Source: Candidatus Saccharibacteria bacterium RIFCSPHIGHO2_12_FULL_49_19
GTDB lineage: Bacteria; Patescibacteriota; Saccharimonadia; Saccharimonadales; UBA10212
Direction: 5' to 3'
DNA: 35,238 bases
Assembly: GCA_001788565.1 (NCBI GenBank)
Contig: MGCX01000037.1
Location: forward strand, 1 to 35,238
The position numbers were made by a program, and so were the translations under genes. The notes below the pieces were generated by a model, which saw only the letters and a list, made by a program, of their open reading frames with translations, made no database searches and was not told the origin of the DNA. This document shows positions 21,086-29,285 of this stretch, piece after piece (the stretch's first letter is position 1; the number at the start of each line of letters is the position of its first letter).

Positions 21086-21283
21086 TTACTGGGCTGCAGC
21101 GGGCGGCGTAGTTTGAGTGCGGTCTTTTAAAACAAAGTAGACCACGAACAGCGTTATCCACCAAAAGAACAGACTCAGAATAAAGTATCCCAAAAAGCTA
21201 TGGCCTTTACGGCTCGCCACTCGCGCCGGCCAAATGGCGATAATAATCCAAGCAATAAGTGCTAAAATGCCCCATCCTAACAT
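21086..21283 (-). CDS. Small membrane protein
   Basis: 65 aa with two helices (about residues 3-19 and 29-51) joined by ARVASRKGHS, and a polar tail DRTQTTPPAAAQ. The pattern of a basic loop with KGHSFLGYF, then a hydrophobic helix, recalls small membrane proteins often found singly in bacterial genomes; no function is known. GAAAGGGGAG before the ATG is a good SD. A degenerate 8-bp repeat lies upstream. Confidence 0.72.
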   Translation of the reverse strand: MLGWGILALIAWIIIAIWPARVASRKGHSFLGYFILSLFFWWITLFVVYFVLKDRTQTTPPAAAQ

Positions 21284-21338
21284 GATCTCCCCTTTCTATA
21301 TCCTAATTCTACACCGTAATCAGCAGACCAAACACAAC

Positions 21339-21378
21339 AACGTCATAACGTTATGACGTCATAGCGTTATACGTCACG
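21339..21378. repeat. Degenerate 8-bp tandem repeat with palindromic units
   Basis: Units AACGTCAT, AACGTTAT, GACGTCAT, AGCGTTAT, then ACGTCACG. Because units are near-palindromes the tract contains an 18-bp perfect palindrome (21341-21358). It lies between rtcB and the small membrane protein gene. Confidence 0.65.
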
Positions 21379-21410
21379 GGTGGTGTAAGTCAAACGGAGC
21401 ATTGGGTAGA

Positions 21411-22562
21411 TTAGCCCTTTACGACCGCTAGCGGTAAGAGTTTATGAACCGGTTTTATAAGTTCACCTTGTAGCTTGATTATGCGGCCAATATCTTTATA
21501 GGCCATGGGCAGCTCATCGTACTGGCCATGGCGGACATGGAACACTACGTGCCGCATAGCTTGGACTGCCTCCTGGTGGGTAAATCTGCGATTGGCTTCG
21601 TGCCGGCTGATCAAGCGACCCGCTCCGTGTGAGCAGGTGTTGAATGACTCAGCAGGCTGCAAACCTTGGCAGATATAGCTGGCGGTTCCCATCGATCCGG
21701 GGACAATTACCAACCCTTCCGCTTTGACAGCGCCTTTGCGGTGAATAAGCAGTTTATCTCCATAATATGTCTCTATAGCCGCAAAGTTGTGGTGCGTCTC
21801 TATAGACTGCTCTATCTGGAAGGGCATCCCGCAGTCCGCAAAAGCTAACTTTATGCGCTGCAGCATTAACTCCTTACTAGCCACCGCAAAGTCCAAGCAG
21901 TAATTCATCGCCGCCAAGTACATGCTGTATTCAGCCGCTGAGTCCGGGAGGTAAGCAAGTTCAGGTGTTGGCAACTGCTGGTCGCTGCCGGAAAGTTCCA
22001 GGCTTTTTTTGTGGTAATAATCAGCAACCTTTTTACCTAGGTTGCGGGAGCCGCTGTGCACCATTATCCAGATTTTCTGCTGTTCATCAGCCTGGATTTC
22101 AATGAAGTGGTTACCACCGCCTAGAGTGCCAATCTGGCAGGCAATGGCAGCCTTTTGTGAATTTATTATGGGATCATCAATGGATTGTTCTAGAAAAGGA
22201 TGCTGTTGCGCCTCTGGGTGGTGTTTAAAGCCAACTGGCACCAGCTGGTGAATTTTCAGCCGCAGTTCCTCTAGCTTTTTATTAGACAGTTGAGAAGCTG
22301 ACAGGTTGGTCCTGGCGGCAATCATGCCGCAGCCAATGTCTACGCCTACCGCATTAGGCACTACTCCGCCTGCGGCTGCCAATACCCCACCGATGGGCAT
22401 ACCGTAGCCAACATGAAAATCCGGCATCAGGGCTATCCATTTTCGCGCGATGGGATGATTGGAGAGATTGATAGCCTGCTCCAGAGCATTATCATAACCC
22501 GCCAAGTCGGACTCTTCGGCCCAGACTTTTATTGGTAGTTTACCTTTATTGATAGTAATCAT
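21411..22562 (-). CDS. rtcB: RNA-splicing ligase RtcB
   Basis: GTP/Mn-dependent ligase joining 2',3'-cyclic-phosphate or 3'-phosphate RNA ends to 5'-OH ends. 383 aa, close to the shorter bacterial forms. Motifs: MPDFHVGYGMPIGGVLA, VGVDIGCGMIA (metal-binding Asp and Cys), GTLGGGNHFIE, VHSGSRNLGKKVADYY and the guanylylation-site region NTCSHGAGRLISRHEA. Start at ATG 22562 with GAGAGG upstream. The leader holds a 9-bp hairpin directly before the SD. Probably follows the 101-aa gene on one mRNA. Likely role is RNA repair or tRNA/rRNA intron splicing. Confidence 0.93.
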   Translation of the reverse strand: MITINKGKLPIKVWAEESDLAGYDNALEQAINLSNHPIARKWIALMPDFHVGYGMPIGGVLAAAGGVVPNAVGVDIGCGMIAARTNLSASQLSNKKLEELRLKIHQLVPVGFKHHPEAQQHPFLEQSIDDPIINSQKAAIACQIGTLGGGNHFIEIQADEQQKIWIMVHSGSRNLGKKVADYYHKKSLELSGSDQQLPTPELAYLPDSAAEYSMYLAAMNYCLDFAVASKELMLQRIKLAFADCGMPFQIEQSIETHHNFAAIETYYGDKLLIHRKGAVKAEGLVIVPGSMGTASYICQGLQPAESFNTCSHGAGRLISRHEANRRFTHQEAVQAMRHVVFHVRHGQYDELPMAYKDIGRIIKLQGELIKPVHKLLPLAVVKG

Positions 22563-22574
22563 GACAAACCTCTC

Positions 22575-22603
22575 CCAAACAGGTTGTCGTGGTGCCTGTT
22601 TGG
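22575..22603 (-). promoter_or_regulatory. Hairpin in the rtcB leader
   Basis: CCAAACAGG and CCTGTTTGG form a perfect 9-bp stem with an 11-nt loop. In the minus-strand RNA the stem ends directly against GAGAGG, the rtcB SD. No U tract follows, so a regulatory or processing role is more likely than termination. Confidence 0.5.
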
Positions 22604-22615
22604 CTTGCTGAAGGA

Positions 22616-22921
22616 CTAGTCTTGAGGACTTCTCAAGGTCTCGTGTGGTTGCTCACTTTCCTCAGCCAACAGCCTTTTTAGAAGACTGCAGCGATATAGA
22701 AAATCCGACTCACTGTTAAATACGATTTTAGCCGAAAAAAGCTTCAAGAAATTCAGGGTCCTTTGGTCATAACCGGAATGCTCGGCAAACTGCACCATGC
22801 CTAGCCCGCTTATCGGAAAAACTTCTATGTGGTCGGCGAAATCGCGCAGGCTTCTTAGCCTCGGGAGCCAGCTAACTCTGACTGAAGGAGTGTTTTTCTC
22901 TCTATGTAAAGTTTGCCACAT
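22616..22921 (-). CDS. Hypothetical protein upstream of rtcB
   Basis: 101 aa, basic N-terminal half (LHREKNTPSVRVSWLPRLRSLRD) and charged C-terminus; no membrane helix, no recognised family. It is not archease, the usual RtcB partner, by inspection of its sequence. A perfect AAGGAGG lies 6 nt before the ATG and a TATAAT at 23020-23025 gives a leader of about 95 nt. Being the gene immediately ahead of rtcB, it may work with it. Confidence 0.6.
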   Translation of the reverse strand: MWQTLHREKNTPSVRVSWLPRLRSLRDFADHIEVFPISGLGMVQFAEHSGYDQRTLNFLKLFSAKIVFNSESDFLYRCSLLKRLLAEESEQPHETLRSPQD

Positions 22922-23175
22922 TTTTAACCTCCTTGCTGTATAGCGAAGGGGCGTGGTCCTTCTCCCTTGCGCAACCTCCTTTCCTTTTTACAGATCGGGG
23001 CCGCGTCTCTTCTACCTTTATTATACTCCCAACAGGGGTAAAAATACAGGAATTAATAAAACCGACCAACCAAGTGTTATTTTTACCTCTCGGTCTAAAT
23101 TCCGTTTTAGGCGACGCTATGAGGTCTTGACGTCAAAACGTCAAAACGTCAGAAACCAAAACTAAGCACTACGAA
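22922..23175 (-). other. Intergenic leader and repeat region
   Basis: Reading the minus strand: 7/8-bp repeats (23130-23194) at the end of the kinase gene, then TATAAT (23020-23025), then a purine-rich leader with two AAGGAGG-like sites before the ATG at 22921. No convincing ORF lies in the leader. Confidence 0.5.
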
Positions 23176-23194
23176 CTATGAACTAATAACTGAC
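23130..23194. repeat. 8-bp then 7-bp tandem repeats at the kinase 3' end
   Basis: GACGTCAA, AACGTCAA, AACGTCAG (23130-23153), then AACTAAG, CACTACG, AACTATG, AACTAAT, AACTGAC (23160-23194). The last units include the kinase stop codon and its final residues VISS. Confidence 0.7.
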
Positions 23195-23751
23195 TCCAGG
23201 GCTTTTTCGGCTTCGTTTTTGAAGGCTTCTATATCGTCGCCGTTATTTACAAGAGAAATATCGGCCATCTCTTTGACTTTTGACATGCTCAAAGTAGCTT
23301 CGTCGCCACTGTGATGCATCTCGGCTTCTTCTTCAGCTAAGAATTGCTCATATGTCTTCACATCTTCAGTGCTGCGGCCGCGACCCGTGACACGTTTATA
23401 GCGTACCTTTGGATCGGCATCCACCCACACGATGATACCACCGAGCTCTTTGACCTTAGCGGCTTCTCCAGGGTGACGCATCGGTACCACAGCCAAACCA
23501 TCATGCTTGGTTGCCTTTTCTTTGAATAATCTGGCTGCCCTCTCGGTTAATACGCCGTGCCCGTGCTTACGTCGCCACTCGGCGCTTATGCTGCTAAGGT
23601 GCTTCCTCTCTATCGGCAGATTGCGGCGGCGAGCCTCTTCCCTTAAGAAGTCAGAAACCGAAACAAACAGCCAGTTATGGCGTTCGGCCAACATATCCCC
23701 CACGGTGTCCTTGCCCGATCCGTTTGTCCCGCTAATTCCAATCAGCTTCAT
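23176..23751 (-). CDS. P-loop nucleotide/nucleoside kinase-like protein
   Basis: 191 aa. Walker A GTNGSGKDT at the N-terminus (ISGTNGSGKDTVGDMLAER), core VSVSDFLREEARRR, a lid-type basic region RVTGRGRSTEDVKTYEQF and a DADPKVRYKRV helix. The layout fits the dephospho-CoA kinase / adenylate kinase-like group, but the substrate cannot be fixed from sequence. It starts in a 4-nt overlap with the three-HTH gene. The last residues (VISS) and stop are encoded by 7-bp repeat units, so the natural C-terminus may have been altered. Confidence 0.8.
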   Translation of the reverse strand: MKLIGISGTNGSGKDTVGDMLAERHNWLFVSVSDFLREEARRRNLPIERKHLSSISAEWRRKHGHGVLTERAARLFKEKATKHDGLAVVPMRHPGEAAKVKELGGIIVWVDADPKVRYKRVTGRGRSTEDVKTYEQFLAEEEAEMHHSGDEATLSMSKVKEMADISLVNNGDDIEAFKNEAEKALESVISS

Positions 23752-24791
23752 GTCTGGCTCTCGCTCTCAAGTATCCGATGAATACTTTCTATAAACGGTT
23801 CGATATCAATACCCCTGGCTCTAGCTTTAACACGAAGTTCCATAAGCGCTTCTATTGCTAAACCGTGGATTCTATCGGGGTCATAAAAATAATGCCTGGC
23901 TAGCTGTTCGGCCGTTGCGCGATCTTGCCAGCCAAAGCCGGCCAGCCGGGCAAGAACATAACCCGGCTTACCTTCTATTTTGCCGACGAGCTTGGATATT
24001 GCTCCACTTTCATCAAAAGACTCCGGAGGCTTAGGTGGTCCCGGATCTGGAATTGGTTCAGGCTCTTCAGGGGCTTCATCTAATGAAACTGCTTCGACGG
24101 GTTCGGCTCCCCCAACAATTTCTCTAGCTATCTCTAGGGCTTTAGCTGATTTTTGATTGTTTGGGGTATCGTCTAATCCAAATATTGAGAAAATCCTACG
24201 TTTGTCGGTTTGAATAACCTTACTTCTATAACCGAGTATTTCAGCAATCTCTTCTAGGCCAGACCCTTCTGCCATCAGCACTAAAATATTTATCTGCCTT
24301 TCCGAGAGTTTACCATCTTCCCAAGCTGTTAAAATCTCAGCGGCATTTTTAGGAAAAGGCTCGGGAGCTAGCTTTTTCTTACCAGGAATTGGCTTAGTCT
24401 CGGGCGGCACCTCTTCTTCAGCCTCAGTCGGTTTTTCGTTAACACCAAAGGTTCTGATCCAGTCGCTGAGTGGGCTCTGAGTGGTATCTAAGCCCTGCTC
24501 GACCAAAGCTGTGGTAGCCTCTCTACCTAGTTCCATAATTCTTTCGGTCTCAAAATAATAGAAATCCGCAAGCTCCTGTATGGTCTTTGGTTCGTTTCCG
24601 CCTTGATCAAACCCAATTAAGACCCAGCGGCCTAAACCAGTAACATTTCTGAGGGCCATGTCTAAAGGACTCGGTGTCGTCGACTCTAGGCTGCTAGCAA
24701 CAGCAGCGAGTCTACCCAAAACTTCGTTTTCATCTTCATAATCTGTCGGTCTACCTAGATCTTCCAACTGACTGGCGGGCTCTGAGTTCAT
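23748..24791 (-). CDS. Three-HTH protein coupled to rpoD
   Basis: 347 aa, soluble. A central LuxR-type HTH (residues 161-205: [36 protein letters not shown]) is flanked by two related sigma-region-4-like HTH units: residues 70-101 ([20 protein letters not shown]) and 292-322 ([20 protein letters not shown]). The two outer units are alignable with each other, including the preceding [10 protein letters not shown] / [11 protein letters not shown] stretches, which points to an internal duplication. Linkers are Pro/Glu rich. It starts within the last codons of rpoD (4-nt overlap), so it is made with the main sigma factor. Likely DNA- or RNA-polymerase-binding regulator; function undescribed to my knowledge. 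Confidence 0.78.
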   Translation of the reverse strand: MNSEPASQLEDLGRPTDYEDENEVLGRLAAVASSLESTTPSPLDMALRNVTGLGRWVLIGFDQGGNEPKTIQELADFYYFETERIMELGREATTALVEQGLDTTQSPLSDWIRTFGVNEKPTEAEEEVPPETKPIPGKKKLAPEPFPKNAAEILTAWEDGKLSERQINILVLMAEGSGLEEIAEILGYRSKVIQTDKRRIFSIFGLDDTPNNQKSAKALEIAREIVGGAEPVEAVSLDEAPEEPEPIPDPGPPKPPESFDESGAISKLVGKIEGKPGYVLARLAGFGWQDRATAEQLARHYFYDPDRIHGLAIEALMELRVKARARGIDIEPFIESIHRILESESQT

Positions 24792-25924
24792 TGCAGATAT
24801 TCGTGGAGGCGACGAGTGTCTTTATGCTTTCGCAGTTTGGCCAGCGCTTTCGCCTCAATCTGGCGGATGCGCTCGCGGGTCACTGAAAACTCCTGCCCCA
24901 CTTCCTCCAAGGTGTGGCTCTTACCATCTTCCAGGCCAAAACGCAGCTTCAAAATCTTTTGCTCACGCTCAGTCAGGGTGCCCAAGATTGTCTTGACCTG
25001 CTCTTTTAGGAGCTGCTCGGAAGCTGACTCGGTAGGAGTCTTGGTATCCTCATCCTCAATAAAATCACCCAGTACAGAATCTTCCTCGTCATCGCGAACC
25101 GAAGCGTCCAAGCTGGAGATGTCCTGCTTAATCTTCATGATATGTTCGACTTTATCAACATCCATCTCCATAGCCGCGGCGATCTCCTCATTGGTCGGCT
25201 CGCGATTTAGTTCCTGCGTCAAGCGTCGCTGAGTACGCAGAAGCTTGTTGATGGTTTCTACCATGTGGACCGGAATCCGGATGGTTCGGGCCTGGTCAGC
25301 GATCGCCCGGGTAATAGCCTGACGGATCCACCAAGTGGCATAAGTTGAGAACTTAAAACCCCGGTCGGGATCGAATTTTTCCACCGCCCGCAGTAGCCCG
25401 GTGTTGCCCTCCTGAATCAGATCTAGAAGGTCCAAACCGCGCCCCACATAGCGCTTAGCGATACTAACTACCAGACGCATATTAGCCTCGGCCATAGCGT
25501 CTTTTGCCCGCTTATCACCGGACTTGACTTTTTTAGCCAAGGCTAGCTCTTCCTCGGCGGTCAGCAGAGGAATTTTGCCGATTTCTCGCAAATACAGACG
25601 CACTGAGTCATCGGCGATATCATCCATATAAGCATTATCATTAGCCAACACTACTTCCTCGCTCTCTTCCATAGCCCACTCATCAGAGATATCCGAAGCT
25701 TCAGGTTCAGTGGCCGGCACAACTTCAACCTCGACATCGTGGAGTTCGCTGTACAGATGATCCAATACATCAATATTGGTTGGAGTGTCGGGTATCAGCT
25801 TGAATATCTCGCGTTGGTCCAGCTTGCCCTCTTTTTTGCCGCGAACTAGCAGACGTTTGATTTCCTTATCAAACGTCTTAACAGGTTCCTGCTTCTGGAC
25901 TACTATCTTCTTGGGGTTTGCCAT
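24788..25924 (-). CDS. rpoD: Primary sigma factor RpoD (sigma-70)
   Basis: 378 aa from ATG 25924, chosen because GGTGG lies at SD distance; an in-frame GTG at 25939 would add five residues. Region 1.2 ([18 protein letters not shown]), region 2 ([36 protein letters not shown] in outline, with the -10-melting aromatic residues), region 3 ([11 protein letters not shown]) and region 4 ([35 protein letters not shown]) are complete. Region 1.1-like N-terminus is short and acidic. The dnaG-rpoD order is the classic macromolecular-synthesis pair; the gap to dnaG is 20 nt. Confidence 0.97.
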   Translation of the reverse strand: MANPKKIVVQKQEPVKTFDKEIKRLLVRGKKEGKLDQREIFKLIPDTPTNIDVLDHLYSELHDVEVEVVPATEPEASDISDEWAMEESEEVVLANDNAYMDDIADDSVRLYLREIGKIPLLTAEEELALAKKVKSGDKRAKDAMAEANMRLVVSIAKRYVGRGLDLLDLIQEGNTGLLRAVEKFDPDRGFKFSTYATWWIRQAITRAIADQARTIRIPVHMVETINKLLRTQRRLTQELNREPTNEEIAAAMEMDVDKVEHIMKIKQDISSLDASVRDDEEDSVLGDFIEDEDTKTPTESASEQLLKEQVKTILGTLTEREQKILKLRFGLEDGKSHTLEEVGQEFSVTRERIRQIEAKALAKLRKHKDTRRLHEYLQ

Positions 25925-25944
25925 AGTCTTTACCACCACCCTAT

Positions 25945-27696
25945 CTACTTAATAAGTTCGTTAAGCTTGTCAGCATCAGCTATGAGTTTTTTGAGTTTGC
26001 GCTCATCGGCTGTTTGTACCATTTCTTGAGCAAGTCTATGTTTTTGAGTTTTGACATACCGCTGTAGTAAACGGTGTTTGAGACCCAAGGCCTGCGCCTC
26101 TAAGTCATCTTGAGGCAAGTCTTTATAGAGCTCCTCAAACTGCAATGATATAACTTTAACATAATCACTGATATCTTGCAAAGAGGCGGCTAATTTTGGT
26201 TCCCCATTGAACTTAGGATTTTTCTTTAAAAAATCAAAGACCACTCTAGAAGTGTCGGGACTAAAAAAGTCAGCTTTCATATTCGTTAGAAGCCCCCGCA
26301 AGTTAGGCTTCATTAGCATCATGGCCAAGAAGTGATCCTGGAGTTTTTGGTACTCCCGAGTCTCGCGATCAACGTCGGTGCTATTAGTTTTAACGATACG
26401 CCTCAAAGGTGTTTTTACCTCACCAGGTCCGGATTTCAGCTTATCTCTAACGGCTTCAAAGCTTGTGTCGGTTAACTCGGCGATCCGCTTTAGGTAATGT
26501 TCCTGTTCGACCGGATCGGAAAGTCGTGCAATTGTGGACAGCAAAGCGTTTGTAAAAGCCTTTTTTCCCGGTGCCGTTTTTAAATCCAGCTCGGCGCTGT
26601 AGCGCTCGATCAGCCAATCCGGCGCGTACTGGGCGTCGTCAATGGCTTTTTGCCACTTCTTTGGATCTTTTCTTATCAACTCATCAGGGTCCTTGGCATC
26701 GGCTAAAGCAATGATCCGTAAAGATACTTCGGCGGCATTGGCTAGCGGTATGACCCGCTCGGTAGCGGCAATACCAGCGCTGTCAGCGTCAAAACTAAGC
26801 CGTACGTCCCCGGTAAATCGTTTCAGTATTTTAAGATGCTGCTGCGTCATAGCAGTCCCGGCCGAGGCCACCACGTTTTTAACGCCGGCTTGATGGCTGG
26901 CGATCACATCCAAGTTGCCCTCGGCTACCACCACGTAACCAGCTTTTCTAATAGCCTCTTTAGCCAAATGCAGGCCATAGACTTGCCGACTTTTGTCATA
27001 GACTGCACTCTGAGGGGTATTAATATACTTTGGTGCTTCGGTCGGCGTACTTTCTAGTAGTCTGGCCGTGAAACCAACTATTGTTCCTCGATTGTCGGCC
27101 AGTGGTATCATTATCCGTCCTCTAAACATGTCGCCGGCCCCGGCCCTGCGCATCGTAATTAGCCCAGCCGCATGCATTTCATCTGTTGTGAAGCCATGTT
27201 TAGTCAAAAAATCAGTCAGCGCACCGGTGGTGTGCGGCGCATAGCCCAACCGCCAGTCCAAAATCGCTTGCTTGGTAAATCCCCGCTTCTTTCTGAGGTA
27301 GTTCAGAGCCGTCTTATTGGCAATCAGCTGTTTTTGGTAAAACTTAGTGGCCAGCTCTAGGGCAGCATAGGCCTGCTTCTTACGTTCGCTTGCCCCATTT
27401 TGCCCACTAGTCTTAAACTGGTCCAAATCAACTCCTGCTTTGCGGGCCAGCAGCTGCAGAGCCTCTTTAAAATCCAGTCCCTCAACATCCATCACAAAAC
27501 TGAACATATCTCCGCCCTTGCCGGATGAAAAATCATGCCAGATTTGTTTTTCCGGACTAACTATAAAGCTGGGGGTTCTCTCGTTTGTCCAAGGGCTTAA
27601 ACCCTTGAAATTGCGCCCGGTGCGTTTCAGCTGAATGTACTCGCCAATGACGTCTTCAATATTAAGCCGAGACTTTACCTCGCTCACCGCATCCAT
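25945..27696 (-). CDS. dnaG: DNA primase DnaG lacking the zinc ligands
   Basis: 583 aa. Makes RNA primers for replication. The N-terminal zinc-ribbon fold is recognisable ([20 protein letters not shown], then [14 protein letters not shown]), but the ligands of the usual CPFH and CFGC motifs are replaced: Ser34, Thr37, Asp55, Ser58. The TOPRIM catalytic core is intact: [16 protein letters not shown] (Glu) and [16 protein letters not shown] (DxD). The C-terminal helicase-binding region is short and Lys/Leu rich. TATACT lies 6 nt before the ATG (27703-27708). Confidence 0.95.
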   Translation of the reverse strand: MDAVSEVKSRLNIEDVIGEYIQLKRTGRNFKGLSPWTNERTPSFIVSPEKQIWHDFSSGKGGDMFSFVMDVEGLDFKEALQLLARKAGVDLDQFKTSGQNGASERKKQAYAALELATKFYQKQLIANKTALNYLRKKRGFTKQAILDWRLGYAPHTTGALTDFLTKHGFTTDEMHAAGLITMRRAGAGDMFRGRIMIPLADNRGTIVGFTARLLESTPTEAPKYINTPQSAVYDKSRQVYGLHLAKEAIRKAGYVVVAEGNLDVIASHQAGVKNVVASAGTAMTQQHLKILKRFTGDVRLSFDADSAGIAATERVIPLANAAEVSLRIIALADAKDPDELIRKDPKKWQKAIDDAQYAPDWLIERYSAELDLKTAPGKKAFTNALLSTIARLSDPVEQEHYLKRIAELTDTSFEAVRDKLKSGPGEVKTPLRRIVKTNSTDVDRETREYQKLQDHFLAMMLMKPNLRGLLTNMKADFFSPDTSRVVFDFLKKNPKFNGEPKLAASLQDISDYVKVISLQFEELYKDLPQDDLEAQALGLKHRLLQRYVKTQKHRLAQEMVQTADERKLKKLIADADKLNELIK

Positions 27697-27702
27697 ACCA
27701 TC

Positions 27703-27708
27703 AGTATA
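27703..27708 (-). promoter_or_regulatory. -10 element for leaderless dnaG
   Basis: Minus strand TATACT, 6 nt (GATGGT), then the ATG at 27696. No clear -35. Confidence 0.45.
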
Positions 27709-27748
27709 TAGCCGAAAGCTGTTACCTGATAGCTTAAGTGGCTTGGTT

Positions 27749-27757
27749 TGTTATGAT
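27749..27757 (+). promoter_or_regulatory. Extended -10 for the C39-like gene
   Basis: TGTTATGAT is an extended -10 with 6 nt (GAACCA) before the ATG at 27764. It resembles the argS element TGTTATGAT at 32356-32364. Confidence 0.55.
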
Positions 27758-27763
27758 GAACCA

Positions 27764-28396
27764 ATGGACTACAAGGTGCCGTTTATCTCTAATACCAAGG
27801 ACAACCTGCACTGCATGCAGTCTGCCTGGATGATGGTGGTTAAGTACTTCAAGCCCCAGTTTGAGATGGATTGGGATAAATTCAGCAGGGTTACCGGTTT
27901 TGAAGAAGATAAAGGCACTTGGGCGATGGCCGGACTGCTGTGGCTTAAAAAGCAGGGCTTTAATGTGATACATCTTGCCTCATTTGATTATGAAGTATTC
28001 GCCCAGACCGGCGGAGCATACTTGCTTAAAAGAGCCGGTAAAGACATTGGGCAATGGATGATTGAGCATAGCAATATGCCACTTGAACAAAAAAGAGCCA
28101 GACGGCTTGCCAAATCAGGCATCTGGAAAAAGCAGGCTGTGCAAATTTCAGACATTAAAAAAAACTTAGACGATGGCTTTCTAGTGGTATGTACAATAAA
28201 TATCCGCAAATTGGATGAACTGCAAGGTTATTTTGGACACGTTGTAGTTGTAAAGGGCTATGATGATAAAAAACTATTTCTGCACGACCCCGGACTGCCC
28301 GGGAGACCTGACAGGAAGGTGACATACAAAGACTTTGAGACCGCTTGGGCAGATCCCAATAAAGATGCCAAAGAACTAAACGCCATAAAACTTTAA
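27764..28396 (+). CDS. C39-like cysteine peptidase domain protein
   Basis: 210 aa from ATG 27764; the longer open frame to 27635 runs antisense into dnaG. Papain-like C39 features: NLHCMQSAWMMVVKYF with likely nucleophile Cys17, FGHVVVVKGYDDKKLFLHDPG with His159 and Asp175. No signal peptide or membrane helix and no fused ABC transporter, so it differs from bacteriocin-processing C39 proteins. A Lys/Arg-rich insertion (LLKRAGKDIG to WKKQAVQ) separates the halves. Substrate unknown. Confidence 0.75.
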   Translation: MDYKVPFISNTKDNLHCMQSAWMMVVKYFKPQFEMDWDKFSRVTGFEEDKGTWAMAGLLWLKKQGFNVIHLASFDYEVFAQTGGAYLLKRAGKDIGQWMIEHSNMPLEQKRARRLAKSGIWKKQAVQISDIKKNLDDGFLVVCTINIRKLDELQGYFGHVVVVKGYDDKKLFLHDPGLPGRPDRKVTYKDFETAWADPNKDAKELNAIKL

Positions 28397-28652
28397 ATTG
28401 CTTAACTAGTTAAGTATCCCCTATCCTACCTATTTGAAGTATCTTGCCTCTGACTTGATTCCGAACATGTGAGCGAGCCTGAGTAAGAAGTGTCAAAGTC
28501 ACTAACGCCAGGGGCGAGGGACTAGTCGAGCGAAATCCTTAAGAAAACTTATGAGCGAGACCAACCGAAGGGAGTTCCCGAGCTGTGTTGTGACGCTTGA
28601 ACAACCGATTGCATCAAGCGAGCGAACGTTCGGAAGAAAGACTGAGGCGAGA
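28397..28652 (+). other. Structured intergenic region with recurring GCGAG words
   Basis: 256 nt without a convincing gene. It contains CTTAACTAGTTAAG (28401-28414, palindrome), several GAGCGAG/GGCGAG words (28471, 28512, 28553, 28617, 28646), GGGAGTTCCC (28570-28579), a 7-bp inverted repeat CGCTTGA/TCAAGCG (28594-28620) and the palindrome CGAACGTTCG (28623-28632). It directly precedes the promoter of the next gene. Could be an unknown small RNA, a regulatory region or degenerate repeat. Confidence 0.4.
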
Positions 28653-28658
28653 TATAAT
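28653..28658 (+). promoter_or_regulatory. -10 element for leaderless anchored-protein gene
   Basis: Perfect TATAAT, then 6 nt (GTGCTT), then ATG 28665. Confidence 0.55.
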
Positions 28659-28664
28659 GTGCTT

Positions 28665-29276
28665 ATGCCTCCACAGTCGAATCCGTCTTCCCCGAATCCT
28701 GAATACGATTTCATCATGAATAGTGGCCAGACGGCTCCAAAGCAGTCCAAGCTGCCAATGCCTAAGCTGCCCAAGCTGGCATTACTATTTCTAGGTGTAG
28801 TGGTAGCGCTCATCCTAGCTATTATCATCGTCTCAGTTTTGGGCAGCACTGGTAAAACTGATACCAAACCATATATCGACATCATGTCTCGATCAACCGA
28901 GATCATCCGGGTAAATGATCTGGCTAAGAAGGATTTGCGTGACGCTGATACTCTGGCGCTTTTGACAACCGCCAATGCTGCACTGGCCAGCGACCAAGCG
29001 CAATTTGGTCTATATCTCGGAAGTCTAGGCCAAGAGGTTAAGCCGGAACTCTTAACTGCTTATCTGAACAATGAGACTGACAAGGGGATTGAGACAGCCA
29101 CCCAAAATAACAGCCTCGAAGAAGCTTACGTTACCTACTTAAAGGGCAGCCTGGACGGTTACTTGGGGGCTTTGAAGTCCACTCAGCAAAACGCCGGCCC
29201 GAACGCCAAAGCTATCATCACCGGATCTATCGCCAGCACTGAAGCTCTACTAGCCGCCCCACAATTCCACCCCTGA
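28665..29276 (+). CDS. Membrane-anchored hypothetical protein
   Basis: 203 aa: a Pro/Ser/Asn-rich cytosolic N-terminus of about 35 residues, one hydrophobic helix (about residues 38-60, LALLFLGVVVALILAIIIVS), then an extracytoplasmic, mostly helical domain (DLRDADTLALLTTANAALAS, AYVTYLKGSLDGYLGAL). No family recognised. The longer open frame from 28551 is rejected because the TATAAT at 28653 would start transcription at ATG 28665. It ends 9 nt from the convergent yjbR-like gene. Confidence 0.75.
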   Translation: MPPQSNPSSPNPEYDFIMNSGQTAPKQSKLPMPKLPKLALLFLGVVVALILAIIIVSVLGSTGKTDTKPYIDIMSRSTEIIRVNDLAKKDLRDADTLALLTTANAALASDQAQFGLYLGSLGQEVKPELLTAYLNNETDKGIETATQNNSLEEAYVTYLKGSLDGYLGALKSTQQNAGPNAKAIITGSIASTEALLAAPQFHP

Positions 29277-29285
29277 CGCGCAACA

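Noticed and set aside
21339-21378. Operator or CRE-like regulator site (TGACGTCA)
   Set aside because: Palindromes arise from the 8-bp tandem repeat; with similar octads at 23130 the repeat explanation is simpler, though not exclusive.
27635-27763. Longer start for the C39-like protein
   Set aside because: The extension is antisense to dnaG and upstream of the extended -10 at 27749; the family-like sequence begins after ATG 27764.
28551-28664. N-terminal extension of the anchored protein (start at 28551)
   Set aside because: A perfect TATAAT at 28653 lies 6 nt before ATG 28665, so the extra 38 codons would not be transcribed from that promoter.
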